This document shows positions 33,801 through 42,946 of a stretch of DNA of 64,000 nt, one piece after another (positions within the stretch are counted from its first letter, which is position 1; each line of letters opens with the position of its first letter). The notes under the pieces are model-generated. The model did not search any database. It had not been told where the DNA came from and worked only from the letters and a program-made list of their open reading frames with translations. Origin of the DNA: Pirellulales bacterium (GTDB lineage Bacteria > Planctomycetota > Planctomycetia > Pirellulales > Lacipirellulaceae); NCBI GenBank assembly GCA_022841705.1, contig JALHQZ010000002.1, forward strand, positions 1,364,001 through 1,428,000, written 5' to 3'. Both the position numbers and the translations under genes were made by a program.

Positions 33801-35957
33801 GGCGTCGGTCTCGCCGAGACAACGATCATTGTGACGAACCTGGCCCCGGTGATTGCGGAGATTGCGCCGCAATCGCTCGCCGAAGGGGCGCTCTTCTCGC
33901 TTACCGGTTCGGGTGGTTCGCTCGCCACCTTCACCGACACGGGCCTGCAGGATACGCACGCCGCGGTGATCGACTGGGGCGATGGCACGCAGGTCGATGC
34001 GCTCACGGTCACGCAAGGCTCTGGGAGTGGTTCGCTCGCCGGCACGCACACCTATGCCGACAACGGCGTCTACACCGCCACCATCACCGTGGTGGACGAT
34101 GACGGCAACGCCGGTCAGCGATCGTTTACGATCACGGTCACCAACGTGGCGCCCGTGCTCACGGGCACAACGGGCCACACTCGCGATGAAGGCCAAGCCT
34201 TCACGCTCGGCGGCCTTGGCGTGGGGCTGAGCGACCCCGGGTTCGACAACTCTCTCAACACCGTCGATCCCGCCAACGGCGGCGAAACCGCGGAAACTTT
34301 CACCGGCATGACCATCGACTGGGGCGATGGCTCCGCACTCACGCCCGTGAGCGTGGTGAATCGCGTGAGTGGTTCCGCCGGCGCGCTCACCACCGCCGGC
34401 TTCGATCACACCCCGCACACTTACGCCGACAACGGCTCGTACACCGTAACCGTGTCGTTTACTGATGACGATGGCGGCGCCGTGGCGCTGTCGTTCACCA
34501 TCACCGTCAATAACGTCGCACCGTCGCTCACGCTCACCAGCGAGCAGTTCACGCTGAACGAAGGCCAAACGCTCACGATCCCGCAACTCGGTTCGTTCAC
34601 GGACCCCGGCTTCAACAACCCCCTGCGGCCCGGCGGCGCTTCGCAAGAAACCTTCCGCTACACCATCAACTGGGGCGACGGCACGCCAACCGAGAGCGTA
34701 GACCCCACCCCCGCCACCAACGGCAGTCCCGGCACGCTCACCAGCGGCACTTTCGGTAATTCGCATCTCTACCGCGACAACGATGTCGATTCGACTTATA
34801 CCATCACCGTCACGCTAACTGACGACGATGGTGGCAGCGCCACCAAGTCATTTAACATTACCGTGCTGAACGTGAACCCCACGCTCAATTCGGCCGGCGC
34901 GACGGACCTTGAAGCCGCCGGCGTCACTACGCTGACGATCGTCTTCACCGATCCCGGCGCCGATGTGATCACCGTGTGGGTTGATTGGGGCGACAAGCTC
35001 AGCTTGCCGCCCGAACAGCGGTTTGTCGCGGTCGAAATGCACGCCGGCGCGACGCCGTTCCAGTACGTCACCAACTACGCCTACTCCGGCCCGCCCGATC
35101 CACAAAATCCGTCGGCCGACATCATCATCACCGCCTTCGTGCGCGATGACGACTTCGGCACGCCCGCCGGCAATTTGGGGCAGAGCAATTCGCTCTCCGT
35201 CGCCATCGATAATCCGGGTACCGAAGGCAACAACATTGCTATCGATACGACCCTGCAGATTCCGGCTGTCGATTTCCCGCGGTTTGTGGAAGTTACGACC
35301 GCGAACGTCAGCCAAGCCGGGGCCGCACTCCGCCAACAACTGGCCGACGTACGTGGCAGCGGCGCCGACGCCTCGGCTGTCGCCGAACGTTATTTTGAAC
35401 TGCGCGTGCGCCGCCCCGACGGCACGTTAAGCGACGGCGTGCGGCTGAAGAACGAAGCGCTCGACGATCTGCCGAAACTCTTCCGCAGCTTGCCGGATAA
35501 TCGGTATGTGATTTACTTAGTGCGGACCGAGAACAATTCGCGGCGCTTGGTGATGGACGTCACCGTGCGCAACGGCCGCGTGATCGACCCCAGCGACGAC
35601 AGCGACGGCGCCCGCGACCGCCCGCCGACCGAAGAATCCGCACCCGAACCCGCTGAAAACAACACGGAACCCGAAGCGAACACCCAACCGCAGGCGCGCG
35701 TCACACCCGTTAGCCGTGAGGCGGAGCCGATCGCATTCACCGGCGAAGAGCTTCTCCCCGGCCCTGCCCTCACGGCAACCGCGCTCCCCCCACAATTGGA
35801 ACCAACCCTCACCCCCACCGGCCGTTACAGCGGCGCCGCCGCGGCGCTGGCGATGTCGCTCGTCGTCGCCCGCGATTGGCCGGAGAATCTGCGCAGCGCG
35901 TTCGGCTCGGCCCGCGCCGAAGACTTCCGCCGCCTCCGCCGGCGCAAACCGCGCTAA
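30822..35957 (+). CDS. Giant PKD-repeat surface protein with LEPR-type N-terminus
   Basis: This protein of about 1,711 residues has an N-terminal LDVRQLEPRRVLDA motif, the LEPR-xLL-type signature of large planctomycete extracellular proteins. Some 13 repeats of about 100 residues follow, each with DWGDG or NWGDG and a V-x-N-V-AP linker, typical of PKD/Ig-like beta-sandwich domains. Asp-rich loops (LTDDDTG) could bind calcium. The C-terminus is Pro/Glu-rich, then has a hydrophobic stretch (AAAALAMSLVVA) and an Arg-rich tail, which could be a sorting or anchoring end. Repeats between about 32.3 and 33.8 kb are very similar at DNA level. The ATG at 30690 is an alternative start. It is probably a cell-surface adhesin or structural protein, and the kinase-WD40 gene follows on the same strand. 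Confidence 0.85.
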   Translation: MPRNWLTWTIETLATPASAVRSLVKPSPRDPIFGSLDVRQLEPRRVLDAALLDALAPSLTSETALVSSSTPAASAPAASFDWSTVAAEAPLGPSGSLLSAEAQGLSVDPTNTAPTLVNINVISIPENTPVFLTGNIVDPNPTDTFTLDIDWGDGSTQSVSLAAGTSFFAISHTFVDDNPTATPADIYNIQLVLTDSAGGVDEASTIALVGDEAPILFNLASSNGVEGVPLTISGDIIDRSPLDTFRLEVDWGDGSTSTFNYAAGTTSFAETHAYVDEGNYNVKLLIFDDDLRGNFFQLQTSVGNAPPVLSNLSATNINEHGVTTLSANLFDSGALDTFNVSIDWGDGSPVQMLSLPAGTSSFAVNHQYLDDNPTGTPVDNYLVQVTVLDSDGAEDSGSTSVTVSNVAPKLENVVATTIFENGTTTLSGNIFDPGTQDPFTLEIDWGDGLPTQTVLLPAGSTTFSVQHQYVDDNPTGTPSDLFTIKLKLADDDTGIVTTQVNVRVDNVAPTLQELSATNVNEHGSTTLTGKIIDPGTQDTFTLEVNWGDGTTQSFTYPAGTTTFSETHQYVDDNPTGTPSDNYTIKLKLTDDDTGVGTAETTIVFSNVAPLLTNVSATNVNEHGSTTLTGTIVDPGTQDTFTLEVNWGDGTIESFTYAAGTTTFSESHQYLDDNPTGTSIDNYKITLKLTDDDTGVATAEKTIVVSNVAPLLTNVSATNVNEHGSTTLTGTIVDPSTQDTFTLEVNWGDGTVESFTYAAGTTSFSETHQYVDDNPTGTSSDNYKITLKLTDDDTGVATAEKTIVVSNVAPLLTNVSATNVNEHGSTTLTGTIVDPSTQDTFTLEVNWGDGTVESFTYAAGTTTFSESHQYLDDNPTGTPSDNFTIKLKLTDDDTGVGSAETTIVVSNVAPLLTGVSATNVNEQSSTTLTGTIVDPGTQDTFTLEVNWGDGVIESFTYAAGTTSFSETHQYPDDNPTGTPNDTYTIKLKLTDDDTGVGLAETTIIVTNLAPVIAEIAPQSLAEGALFSLTGSGGSLATFTDTGLQDTHAAVIDWGDGTQVDALTVTQGSGSGSLAGTHTYADNGVYTATITVVDDDGNAGQRSFTITVTNVAPVLTGTTGHTRDEGQAFTLGGLGVGLSDPGFDNSLNTVDPANGGETAETFTGMTIDWGDGSALTPVSVVNRVSGSAGALTTAGFDHTPHTYADNGSYTVTVSFTDDDGGAVALSFTITVNNVAPSLTLTSEQFTLNEGQTLTIPQLGSFTDPGFNNPLRPGGASQETFRYTINWGDGTPTESVDPTPATNGSPGTLTSGTFGNSHLYRDNDVDSTYTITVTLTDDDGGSATKSFNITVLNVNPTLNSAGATDLEAAGVTTLTIVFTDPGADVITVWVDWGDKLSLPPEQRFVAVEMHAGATPFQYVTNYAYSGPPDPQNPSADIIITAFVRDDDFGTPAGNLGQSNSLSVAIDNPGTEGNNIAIDTTLQIPAVDFPRFVEVTTANVSQAGAALRQQLADVRGSGADASAVAERYFELRVRRPDGTLSDGVRLKNEALDDLPKLFRSLPDNRYVIYLVRTENNSRRLVMDVTVRNGRVIDPSDDSDGARDRPPTEESAPEPAENNTEPEANTQPQARVTPVSREAEPIAFTGEELLPGPALTATALPPQLEPTLTPTGRYSGAAAALAMSLVVARDWPENLRSAFGSARAEDFRRLRRRKPR
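32341..33840 (+). repeat. 300-bp tandem repeats inside the PKD gene
   Basis: Five units with a period of exactly 300 bp encode 100-residue PKD domains. Positions 32881-33091 are identical to 33181-33391. A 30-bp block alternates between two versions: one at 32791 and 33391, the other at 33091 and 33691. The pattern fits recent duplication with recombination or gene conversion. Confidence 0.85.
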
Positions 35958-36102
35958 GTAGGCCAGTTTCTCCGAATCTGGCGATCGAGCGTGGCGACTT
36001 TGTTCCGATTAGGTCTGCAGATCCGCGGAAATTCGCGTCTCGGCCCATCCCAGGGAATCGACGCGGCTACGTGTTTTCCCGCCAAATTCGCCCCAATTTT
36101 TC

Positions 36103-36133
36103 TTGGGCCCGATTCCGCGCGCCGGATTACAAT
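36103..36133 (+). promoter_or_regulatory. Weak candidate promoter before the kinase gene
   Basis: TTGGGC and TACAAT are separated by 19 bp, about 55 bases before the ATG at 36187. The -10 is good, but the -35 and spacing are poor. Confidence 0.25.
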
Positions 36134-36186
36134 AAAAGGACTCGTCGCCGCAAGGTTCGCGGTGACGCCATTTGCACGGATCCGTC

Positions 36187-39100
36187 ATGCGTAAGTGTCA
36201 CGCCTGTCAACAAGAGCTCGCGGAGACTCCCGGTCCGCTCTGTCCGCACTGCGGCGTCGTGCTGCGGCCGGTGTCGTCGCGCACCATCGAAGACCGCACC
36301 ACCGCGGAGTCAATCAACCTTGAGTTGATCGACGAGTCCGATGAAGCCGCCAAGCGGACCCGCGCCGCCAGCAAGACCGTCGATCTCGGCCCGGGCAGCA
36401 CCATTCAGTTCGACGCCCCGAGTGGCAAGTCCCCCACGCTGCCCGATGCCGCGAATCGGACGATGGAGTTCACCGTCCCCGAAGAGGGGGGCACAATCGA
36501 GCTTCCCGCGCAGCGCAAAACTGTGCCGCTCCGCGCCGACATGACGGTCGATTTCTCCGCCACCGGTGATGACCTCGCCCTGCGCGTCAGCAATGAGTGG
36601 GGCGATCTCAACCGCGAAAGTCGCCAGCACCAAACTATCCGCCAGTCGGGCACCGTGCCAGGCCGGCGCACCAGCGTGCCGGTCAAGTCGCGGAGCATCC
36701 GCGCGCGGAGCACCACCAGCACCGGTTCGCCCCTTGCGCCGAACGATGCGCCCGACTACGAACTGTTGGAGAAAATCGGCCAGGGCGGCATGGGCGTGGT
36801 ATATGCCGCCCACCAGTCGTCGATCGCGCGCACGGTCGCCGTGAAGATGCTCAAGCCGGGGGCCAAGGACGACGCCGAGCAGCGCGACAAGTTCATCTCC
36901 GAAGCGGTGGTGACCGGCGAGCTCGATCACCCCAACATCGTGCCGATCTACGATCTCGGCGCCAACGACGAAGGCGCCATCTTCTACTCGATGAAGCGCG
37001 TCCGCGGCACGCCCTGGGATGATGTCATCGGGCAAAAGTCGCTCACCGAGAACATGGGCATTCTCATGCGCGTCGCCGACGCGGTCGCGTTCGCGCACGC
37101 CAACGGCGTGATCCATCGCGACCTCAAGCCCGAGAACGTGATGCTCGGCGACTTCGGCGAAGTGCTGGTGATGGACTGGGGCCTCGCGCGCGTGACGCCC
37201 GAGTTCCGCAACGCTGAGCGCGTCTACCAAGCCGACAGCTTGGGCGGCACGCCTGCCTACATGGCGCCCGAAATGGCGAAAGGCCCCGTCGAGGAGGTGA
37301 CCGCATCGAGCGATATCTACCTGCTCGGCGCCATTCTTTACGAGATCATTGGCGGCCGGCCTCCGCACTCCGGCAGCGATGTGATGCAATGCCTGATGGC
37401 GGCGGCGCGCAATACCATCGACCCCATCACTTTTGAAGGCGAACTCAAAGAGATTGCTCTCAAAGCGCTCGCCACCAAGCCGAGCGATCGTTACGAAACG
37501 GTTAAAGATTTCCAGGCCGCGATTCGCGATTACCAGTCGCACTCCGAAAGTCTGCTCTTGTCGCTAAGTGCCGAGCGCAACCTCATCGGCGCTCGCGAAG
37601 CGAAGAACTACGACAAGTTCGCCCGCGCACTTTTCGGGTTCCAGGAGGCAGTCGCGCTGTGGGACGGCAACACCCGCGCCGCAACGGGCGAGCAAACCGC
37701 TCGCCAGGAGTATGCCGAGTGCGCGCTCGCCAACGGCGACCTCGACCTTGCATCCTCGCTCATTGCCGGGCATGAACATCACTTCGCCGACTTGCACAAA
37801 AAAATCGCCGCCGAGCGACGTGACCGCGAAGTTCGTGCCCGCCGACTCCGGCAAGCGAAGGGTCTCGCCGCGGCGCTGGTGGCGTCGATCATCGGCATCA
37901 TCACCTATTCGTACTTCGCCATCCGCGAGCAGAAGAACGAAGCGATCGCCCAACGCGACAAAGCGGTACAGCAAGAGCAGATCGCGAACAAGGCGAAAGA
38001 GGACGAAGCCGCCCAGCGTAAGGTTGCGGTCGAACAGAAAGAAGAAGCCCAGCGCCAAGAACAGATCGCGAAACAAGCACAGATTGAAGAGGCTCGGCAA
38101 CGCGAGATTGCCGTTAAGAACGAACAGCTTGCGGTGAAAGCCAAGGGCGAAGCGGAAGCGGCCCGCGAAGCGGAAGAATACGAAGCGTACGTTGCTCGAA
38201 TCGGCCTGGCGGCCGCCAAGATTCAAGAGAACTCGTTTGACTTCGCGCGCGAGCTGCTCGACCAATGCCCGCCCAAGTTCCGCGGTTGGGAGTGGGGCCG
38301 CTTGCGCTACCTTACAGAGCTCGACCAGCAAAGCTTTGACGCCGGCGCCCCGGTCGATGCCGTCGCCTTCTCGCCCGATGGCAAAGTGCTCGCCAGCGGC
38401 GACTGGCAAGGTCGCGTGGTGCTGCGCGACCCCGTGAGTGGCGCCGAAAAGTTCGCCGATAAGCTGTCACAGTACGTTCATGCCGTCGCGTACTCGCCCG
38501 ATGGAAAAACATTAGCCACCGGAGCCAGCGATGGCCAAGTGCGTCTGCTCGACTCGGTCACGGGGGATGAAAAAGCCGCCCTGTCTCTCTCGAACGAAGC
38601 GATTCTCTGTGTCACCTTCTCACCCGATGGCAAACAACTCGCCGCCGCCGGTTACGACAACAACATCTACCTCTGCGATCTCGCCACCCGCCGTGTCGTG
38701 CAGACACTGCAAGGCCATGGCTGGTGGGTTTGGAGCGTCGCGTTCTCGCCCGATGGCGAGGAACTTGTTTCGGCGAGCCAAGAGGGCAAAGCAATCGTGT
38801 GGCGCCGCGCGGACGGCGAGTTCAAGCAACTCACCGAGTTCACCGGCCATCGCGGCCCTGTGTACGGCGCCGCTTGGTCGCCGACGCAAAATCTCATCGC
38901 CACCGCGGGGTACGACAACACCATCTGCGTGTGGAACCCGGCCGAAGTGCAGCCGATCGACATCGCCAAACGCCTCGAAGGCGCCCCCGATCCACCGACC
39001 AAGTATCGCCGCCTCGAAGGACACGCCGGCCCCGTGCGCAGTGTGGCGTTCTCGACCGATGGAACGCAGCTTGTCACCGCAAGCCACGACAACACCGTGC

Positions 39101-41094
39101 GCGTCTGGAACGTCGCCGATAGCAAGCTCGTGCAAACTCTGCGCGGCCATGCCAGCCGCGTGAAGACCGCCGTCTTCTCGCCCGATGGCACGCTCATCGC
39201 GAGCGGTGGCCAAGACCATCGCGTGCGATTGTGGGACGCCGCCGGCTATCGCGAAACGCAAATCCTCCGCGCGCCGCTGGTGAAAGGCCGTGTCCTCGCC
39301 GGGCATGATGACGCCGTGCTTGCCGCGCGGTACTCGGCCGACGGCACGCGCATCGTCACCGCCAGCCGCGACCGCACCGCCGCACTCTGGGATACCGCCA
39401 CGGGCAAAGAGTTACAAACCTTCCGCGAAGGACACGAGTTCCTCGCCTCCACGGCGTTCTTCTTCCCGGCCGGCGACCGCCTCGCCACCGGCGCGGGCGA
39501 TAACACCGTGCGCGTGTGGAATGTCGCCGCCGGGTCCGAGCTTTTCACACTTACCAACACCGGCCGGAGTGCGGCGCTTGCCGTCGCACCATCGGGCGCG
39601 TGGCTCGCCACGGGCGGCCCCAAGTTCAGCGTGCAGTTGTGGGACAGTGAGAGCGGTCAGCTCACCACCACGCTCAGCGGCAATCATGACGCCGAAGTCA
39701 CTGCCATCGCCATCTCGCCCAGTGGCGAAGTCTTGGCGAGCGGCGATGATCGCGGCGTGATTGTCCTCTACCAGCAGCGCGGCAGCGAGTGGGTCGCGTC
39801 CGCCGTGCTCAAGGGACATAGCCGCTCCATAACAGCGCTCCGCTTTGCCGGCGCCGATCGACTCGTTTCCTCCAGTGGCGATCGCACCTGCGGGCAGTGG
39901 AATGTTGCGACCGGCGAAGAGCTAACCAACCTCGTGCTCAAACACGATGATTGGGTCTCAGCGCTCGATGTCTCCGCCGACGGCCAGTTCGCCCTCACCA
40001 GTTGCGATGATGGTTATGCGCGGTTGTGGAAGCTTGCCGACGCCACGGTTGTCGCGAAGTACGAATCGCCGGACAGCATTTTCTCCGCTGTGGATCTATC
40101 TGCGGATGGCAAGCGGGCGCTGCTCACTTCCGCCGCGCAGCGCACGGTGTGGGAGTGGGATTTCGGCGCGACCGTGAAACCGGCGATTGATCTCTCGCGT
40201 TCCGGCGGACTCGTGTGGTCGGCCACGTTTGATCAGTCGGGTGAACAAATTCTTTCAATTGGCGGGAACGACGCGCAGCTTTGGCAGCGCGGCGCCAGCG
40301 AACCCCTCATGCGGTTCAGCCCGCACGGCGTGGTGGCCGGCGTGGATATCTCGCCCGATGGCAAGCTGGTCGCCACCGGCAGTTGGGACCATTCCGCCAA
40401 ATTGTGGGACGCCGCCACCGGTCAGCCCGTCCGCTCGCTCGAAGGCGCCCACACCGGGTACGTCAACACCGTCGAGTTCCCGCCCAACGATAACCAGCAT
40501 TTGCTGACCGCCAGTGATGACCGCACCGCCCGCGTGTGGGACCTCGCCACTGGCAAGCCAACCGACATCGTGCTCACCGGTCACACCGGCCGCGTACTGC
40601 AAGCGCGCTATTCGCATGATGGTCAGCGCATTCTCACGGTGAGTGGCGACAAGACCGCGCGATTGTGGGATGCAACGACCGGCGCCGAACTCAAGGAGTT
40701 TCGCGGTCACCAGTGGGCTGTGCTCAGCGGCGCCTTCTCGCCCGATGGCCAGCAGATTGTCACCGGCAGCGAAGACCACACCGCCAAAGTGTGGGACGTG
40801 GCAAGCGGCAAGGAACTCGTCACCCTCCCCGGCCACACCGCGAGCATCGCTTCGGTCGCCTTTAGCACCGACGGCCGCCGCATCCTCACCGGCAGTCAAG
40901 ACAACAGCGTCAAATTGTGGGACGCCGCCACCGGCAAAGAACTCCTCACACTCGCCGGTCACAATCAAGAAGTGACCAGTGTAACTTTTAGCCCCAACGG
41001 CCGCGACGCCTTAACCGCCGGCCGCGACGGCGTGGCGATTGAATGGTTCACGACCGACTGGAACGCCGCGCCGATCGCCCGTTCGCCGGACTAA
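36187..41094 (+). CDS. Ser/Thr protein kinase with zinc ribbon and WD40 propellers
   Basis: This protein has about 1,635 residues. The N-terminal CHACQQEL-to-CPHCG segment is a four-cysteine zinc ribbon, followed by a low-complexity linker. The kinase domain (about 190-460) has the glycine loop KIGQGGMGVVY, catalytic HRDLKPENV (about 309) and the metal-binding DFG replaced by DWG (VMDWGLA, about 328), a variant known in planctomycete kinases. A transmembrane helix at about 557-577 and a Glu/Lys/Gln coiled coil (about 580-665) follow. About 20-21 WD40 blades (about 720-1630, FSPDGK ... VWD patterns) could form three seven-bladed propellers. The kinase would face the cytoplasm and the propellers the other side of the membrane. 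The ATG at 36187 is used; the in-frame TTG at 36172 is unlikely. Confidence 0.93.
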   Translation: MRKCHACQQELAETPGPLCPHCGVVLRPVSSRTIEDRTTAESINLELIDESDEAAKRTRAASKTVDLGPGSTIQFDAPSGKSPTLPDAANRTMEFTVPEEGGTIELPAQRKTVPLRADMTVDFSATGDDLALRVSNEWGDLNRESRQHQTIRQSGTVPGRRTSVPVKSRSIRARSTTSTGSPLAPNDAPDYELLEKIGQGGMGVVYAAHQSSIARTVAVKMLKPGAKDDAEQRDKFISEAVVTGELDHPNIVPIYDLGANDEGAIFYSMKRVRGTPWDDVIGQKSLTENMGILMRVADAVAFAHANGVIHRDLKPENVMLGDFGEVLVMDWGLARVTPEFRNAERVYQADSLGGTPAYMAPEMAKGPVEEVTASSDIYLLGAILYEIIGGRPPHSGSDVMQCLMAAARNTIDPITFEGELKEIALKALATKPSDRYETVKDFQAAIRDYQSHSESLLLSLSAERNLIGAREAKNYDKFARALFGFQEAVALWDGNTRAATGEQTARQEYAECALANGDLDLASSLIAGHEHHFADLHKKIAAERRDREVRARRLRQAKGLAAALVASIIGIITYSYFAIREQKNEAIAQRDKAVQQEQIANKAKEDEAAQRKVAVEQKEEAQRQEQIAKQAQIEEARQREIAVKNEQLAVKAKGEAEAAREAEEYEAYVARIGLAAAKIQENSFDFARELLDQCPPKFRGWEWGRLRYLTELDQQSFDAGAPVDAVAFSPDGKVLASGDWQGRVVLRDPVSGAEKFADKLSQYVHAVAYSPDGKTLATGASDGQVRLLDSVTGDEKAALSLSNEAILCVTFSPDGKQLAAAGYDNNIYLCDLATRRVVQTLQGHGWWVWSVAFSPDGEELVSASQEGKAIVWRRADGEFKQLTEFTGHRGPVYGAAWSPTQNLIATAGYDNTICVWNPAEVQPIDIAKRLEGAPDPPTKYRRLEGHAGPVRSVAFSTDGTQLVTASHDNTVRVWNVADSKLVQTLRGHASRVKTAVFSPDGTLIASGGQDHRVRLWDAAGYRETQILRAPLVKGRVLAGHDDAVLAARYSADGTRIVTASRDRTAALWDTATGKELQTFREGHEFLASTAFFFPAGDRLATGAGDNTVRVWNVAAGSELFTLTNTGRSAALAVAPSGAWLATGGPKFSVQLWDSESGQLTTTLSGNHDAEVTAIAISPSGEVLASGDDRGVIVLYQQRGSEWVASAVLKGHSRSITALRFAGADRLVSSSGDRTCGQWNVATGEELTNLVLKHDDWVSALDVSADGQFALTSCDDGYARLWKLADATVVAKYESPDSIFSAVDLSADGKRALLTSAAQRTVWEWDFGATVKPAIDLSRSGGLVWSATFDQSGEQILSIGGNDAQLWQRGASEPLMRFSPHGVVAGVDISPDGKLVATGSWDHSAKLWDAATGQPVRSLEGAHTGYVNTVEFPPNDNQHLLTASDDRTARVWDLATGKPTDIVLTGHTGRVLQARYSHDGQRILTVSGDKTARLWDATTGAELKEFRGHQWAVLSGAFSPDGQQIVTGSEDHTAKVWDVASGKELVTLPGHTASIASVAFSTDGRRILTGSQDNSVKLWDAATGKELLTLAGHNQEVTSVTFSPNGRDALTAGRDGVAIEWFTTDWNAAPIARSPD

Positions 41095-41127
41095 TTTTTG
41101 GGGAGTTGTGCACCGCTCATCTCACGA

Positions 41128-42807
41128 CTACTCCTCTTCCTTCTTCCGCTTCCACGGCCACGGCGGATATTCAACTGGGATGCGGAGCGAGATGTCATCC
41201 GCGCCTTCGGGGATTTGTTCGTGACGCGGGTCTTCGTCGTCGAAGAGCTCTTGGCCTTCGAACGTTGCAGCGCCCCACTGGCCGCGCTCGCAATTGCCGC
41301 GATCATCAATGCCGTTAGCTCCACGGGAATAGAGTAGGAATCCGTCACCGACAGGGCGATAGACCAGCGGATGGCCATGAAAGCGATCAACAGCACCAGC
41401 ATACGCAACTGAATCGAGATTATCCGGATAACGCGAGAAACGCTTGCGATCAAGTTCAATCTCTACAGCACACTTCAGCAACTGCAAATTGCATCGGCCG
41501 CGGTGCTCAGCCGCCAAAGCTGTATCCGCTGGGGGTCGCAGCCATGTGAGATACATCGACCCCGCGATCTCGCTGCGTTCTCGACTCGAAAATGCAACGC
41601 GTCCCAGGTTCCTGATGCTTTTCGATGAACTGTTCTCCAGTCCCAATGCAGCCGCTTCGCAAGCGTCAAGAGAATGCTGGGATTGGTTCCAAAGTTCATT
41701 TTCAAAGGCCGATTGCAGCCGATCAAAATGATCATTAACAATTCCAAGAATAATGTTGCGATCAGTGCGAATAAGTCTTCCAAGATTGCCAGCCAGATCT
41801 ACACGCTGATCATTTTCTGTTTCAAAGTCATTAGCAAGTTCACTAATTGTGCCATTGACCACTGAGTCCAGAACGAGCAATCTCTCACCGTTATTGATCG
41901 AATCCGCAATCCCGAGTGTTGTCGTTTTATCTGCGAGCGCCGCCCTCAGCAATCGCAACTCACGCTCCGTCGCCATAGGAAGAATCCGACAAGCGAAATC
42001 CGTCTGCACCATCATGATGGCGATGCTCACCAGTGATTCAACGACAAAATACGATGGCCGCATCCGGTCTGCATATGACAACCCGGCAACCACATCCGTT
42101 GTTGCGGCATCTACATTATCTTCGCCGAGTTGAAGCATCGCTCGTAGATTCAGCGATCTCACGCCATTTCGAAGATACTGAGCATGTGGAATCAACACTT
42201 CGGAAATCTTGTCCTGCTTATTGTCGAGAATACTGGGTGGGGGCGAGTAGAATCCATTCCGTTTCGAGCATTCGACCAGTAAGTTCAACGCCGACTCGTT
42301 TTGGCGAACCCACTCCGCTATAGGCGGAAACTGACTCGCCGTCCAAGGGCGACTAAACGCCGCATCAACAATGGAACTCGCCTCGCAATCCTTGAGCGGA
42401 GCCGGTTGCTTCGCCAGCCAATCGTCAACAGCTTCGAGCAGATCTTTGCCGTAAGGGTCTTCCAATCGCTTAACTCCCTCCGGCGGCTCTAGCGACCCCA
42501 ACTCCTGTTCCAACAACTTCCAATCCGCCGGGTCCATATCCCCCGGTCCCATCGTCTGCCACATCGCCACCGCGGCGTTATCTTCCCGCTTCGGTTTGTG
42601 CTTCCGCATCTCCTGGAGCAGATACGCTTCGTAATCCGGCAACCCATCCGCGGCGAGGGGCGCTGTGATGTACGTCGTTTGTTTCGAGACAACGATCGGC
42701 GGGTTCGGGCCGAAGAGCGACCAGAGAAACCAGCCGAAGAGCAGCAGAAGCGCGAGCCCGATCCACTTCAAGATCGAACGCTTACTAGCAAGTTGTGAGG
42801 AAGTCAT
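41128..42807 (-). CDS. Membrane-anchored hypothetical protein with pilin-like C-terminus
   Basis: This 559-residue protein has a single N-terminal anchor helix (about residues 13-33, WIGLALLLLFGWFLWSLF) and a large helical, presumably extracytoplasmic, body with no family I recognise. Its C-terminus (FHGHPLVYRPVGDGFLLYS, then GANGIDDRG) resembles the calcium-loop end of type II secretion pseudopilin GspG and is frequent in planctomycete proteins of unknown role. It is convergent with the kinase gene, 33 bases away. DNA of the central part is less GC-rich than neighbouring genes. Confidence 0.6.
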   Translation of the reverse strand: MTSSQLASKRSILKWIGLALLLLFGWFLWSLFGPNPPIVVSKQTTYITAPLAADGLPDYEAYLLQEMRKHKPKREDNAAVAMWQTMGPGDMDPADWKLLEQELGSLEPPEGVKRLEDPYGKDLLEAVDDWLAKQPAPLKDCEASSIVDAAFSRPWTASQFPPIAEWVRQNESALNLLVECSKRNGFYSPPPSILDNKQDKISEVLIPHAQYLRNGVRSLNLRAMLQLGEDNVDAATTDVVAGLSYADRMRPSYFVVESLVSIAIMMVQTDFACRILPMATERELRLLRAALADKTTTLGIADSINNGERLLVLDSVVNGTISELANDFETENDQRVDLAGNLGRLIRTDRNIILGIVNDHFDRLQSAFENELWNQSQHSLDACEAAALGLENSSSKSIRNLGRVAFSSRERSEIAGSMYLTWLRPPADTALAAEHRGRCNLQLLKCAVEIELDRKRFSRYPDNLDSVAYAGAVDRFHGHPLVYRPVGDGFLLYSRGANGIDDRGNCERGQWGAATFEGQELFDDEDPRHEQIPEGADDISLRIPVEYPPWPWKRKKEEE

Positions 42808-42839
42808 CCCCTCAGTTTAACTGCCACGCGCGACGAAAT

Positions 42840-42935
42840 GTAGGATGGGTTATCCGCGCTAGCGGTAACCCATCATGCGGTGGAGTTTGTAACCGAAGCC
42901 GATGGGTTACCGCTGACGCGGATAACCCATCCTAC
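42840..42935. repeat. REP/BIME-like inverted pair with GTAG heads
   Basis: A left unit GTAGGATGGGTTATCCGCG with GCGGTAACCCATC, a linker of about 26 bases, and a right unit GATGGGTTACCGC with GCGGATAACCCATCCTAC form a mirror-image pair. Outer arms of about 18 bases are perfectly complementary. The structure is the same as at 9310-9424 with different stem words. Confidence 0.7.
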
Positions 42936-42946
42936 GAGTCCGACAA

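Noticed and set aside
32341..33840. CRISPR-like regular 300-bp repeats
   Set aside because: Repeats are coding, in frame, 300 bp long and without unique spacers; they are PKD domains.
33183..34766. Long - strand open frame of about 527 codons inside the PKD gene
   Set aside because: It exists because the PKD repeats are in phase with a stop-free antisense frame; the product is repetitive and Arg-rich with no domain.
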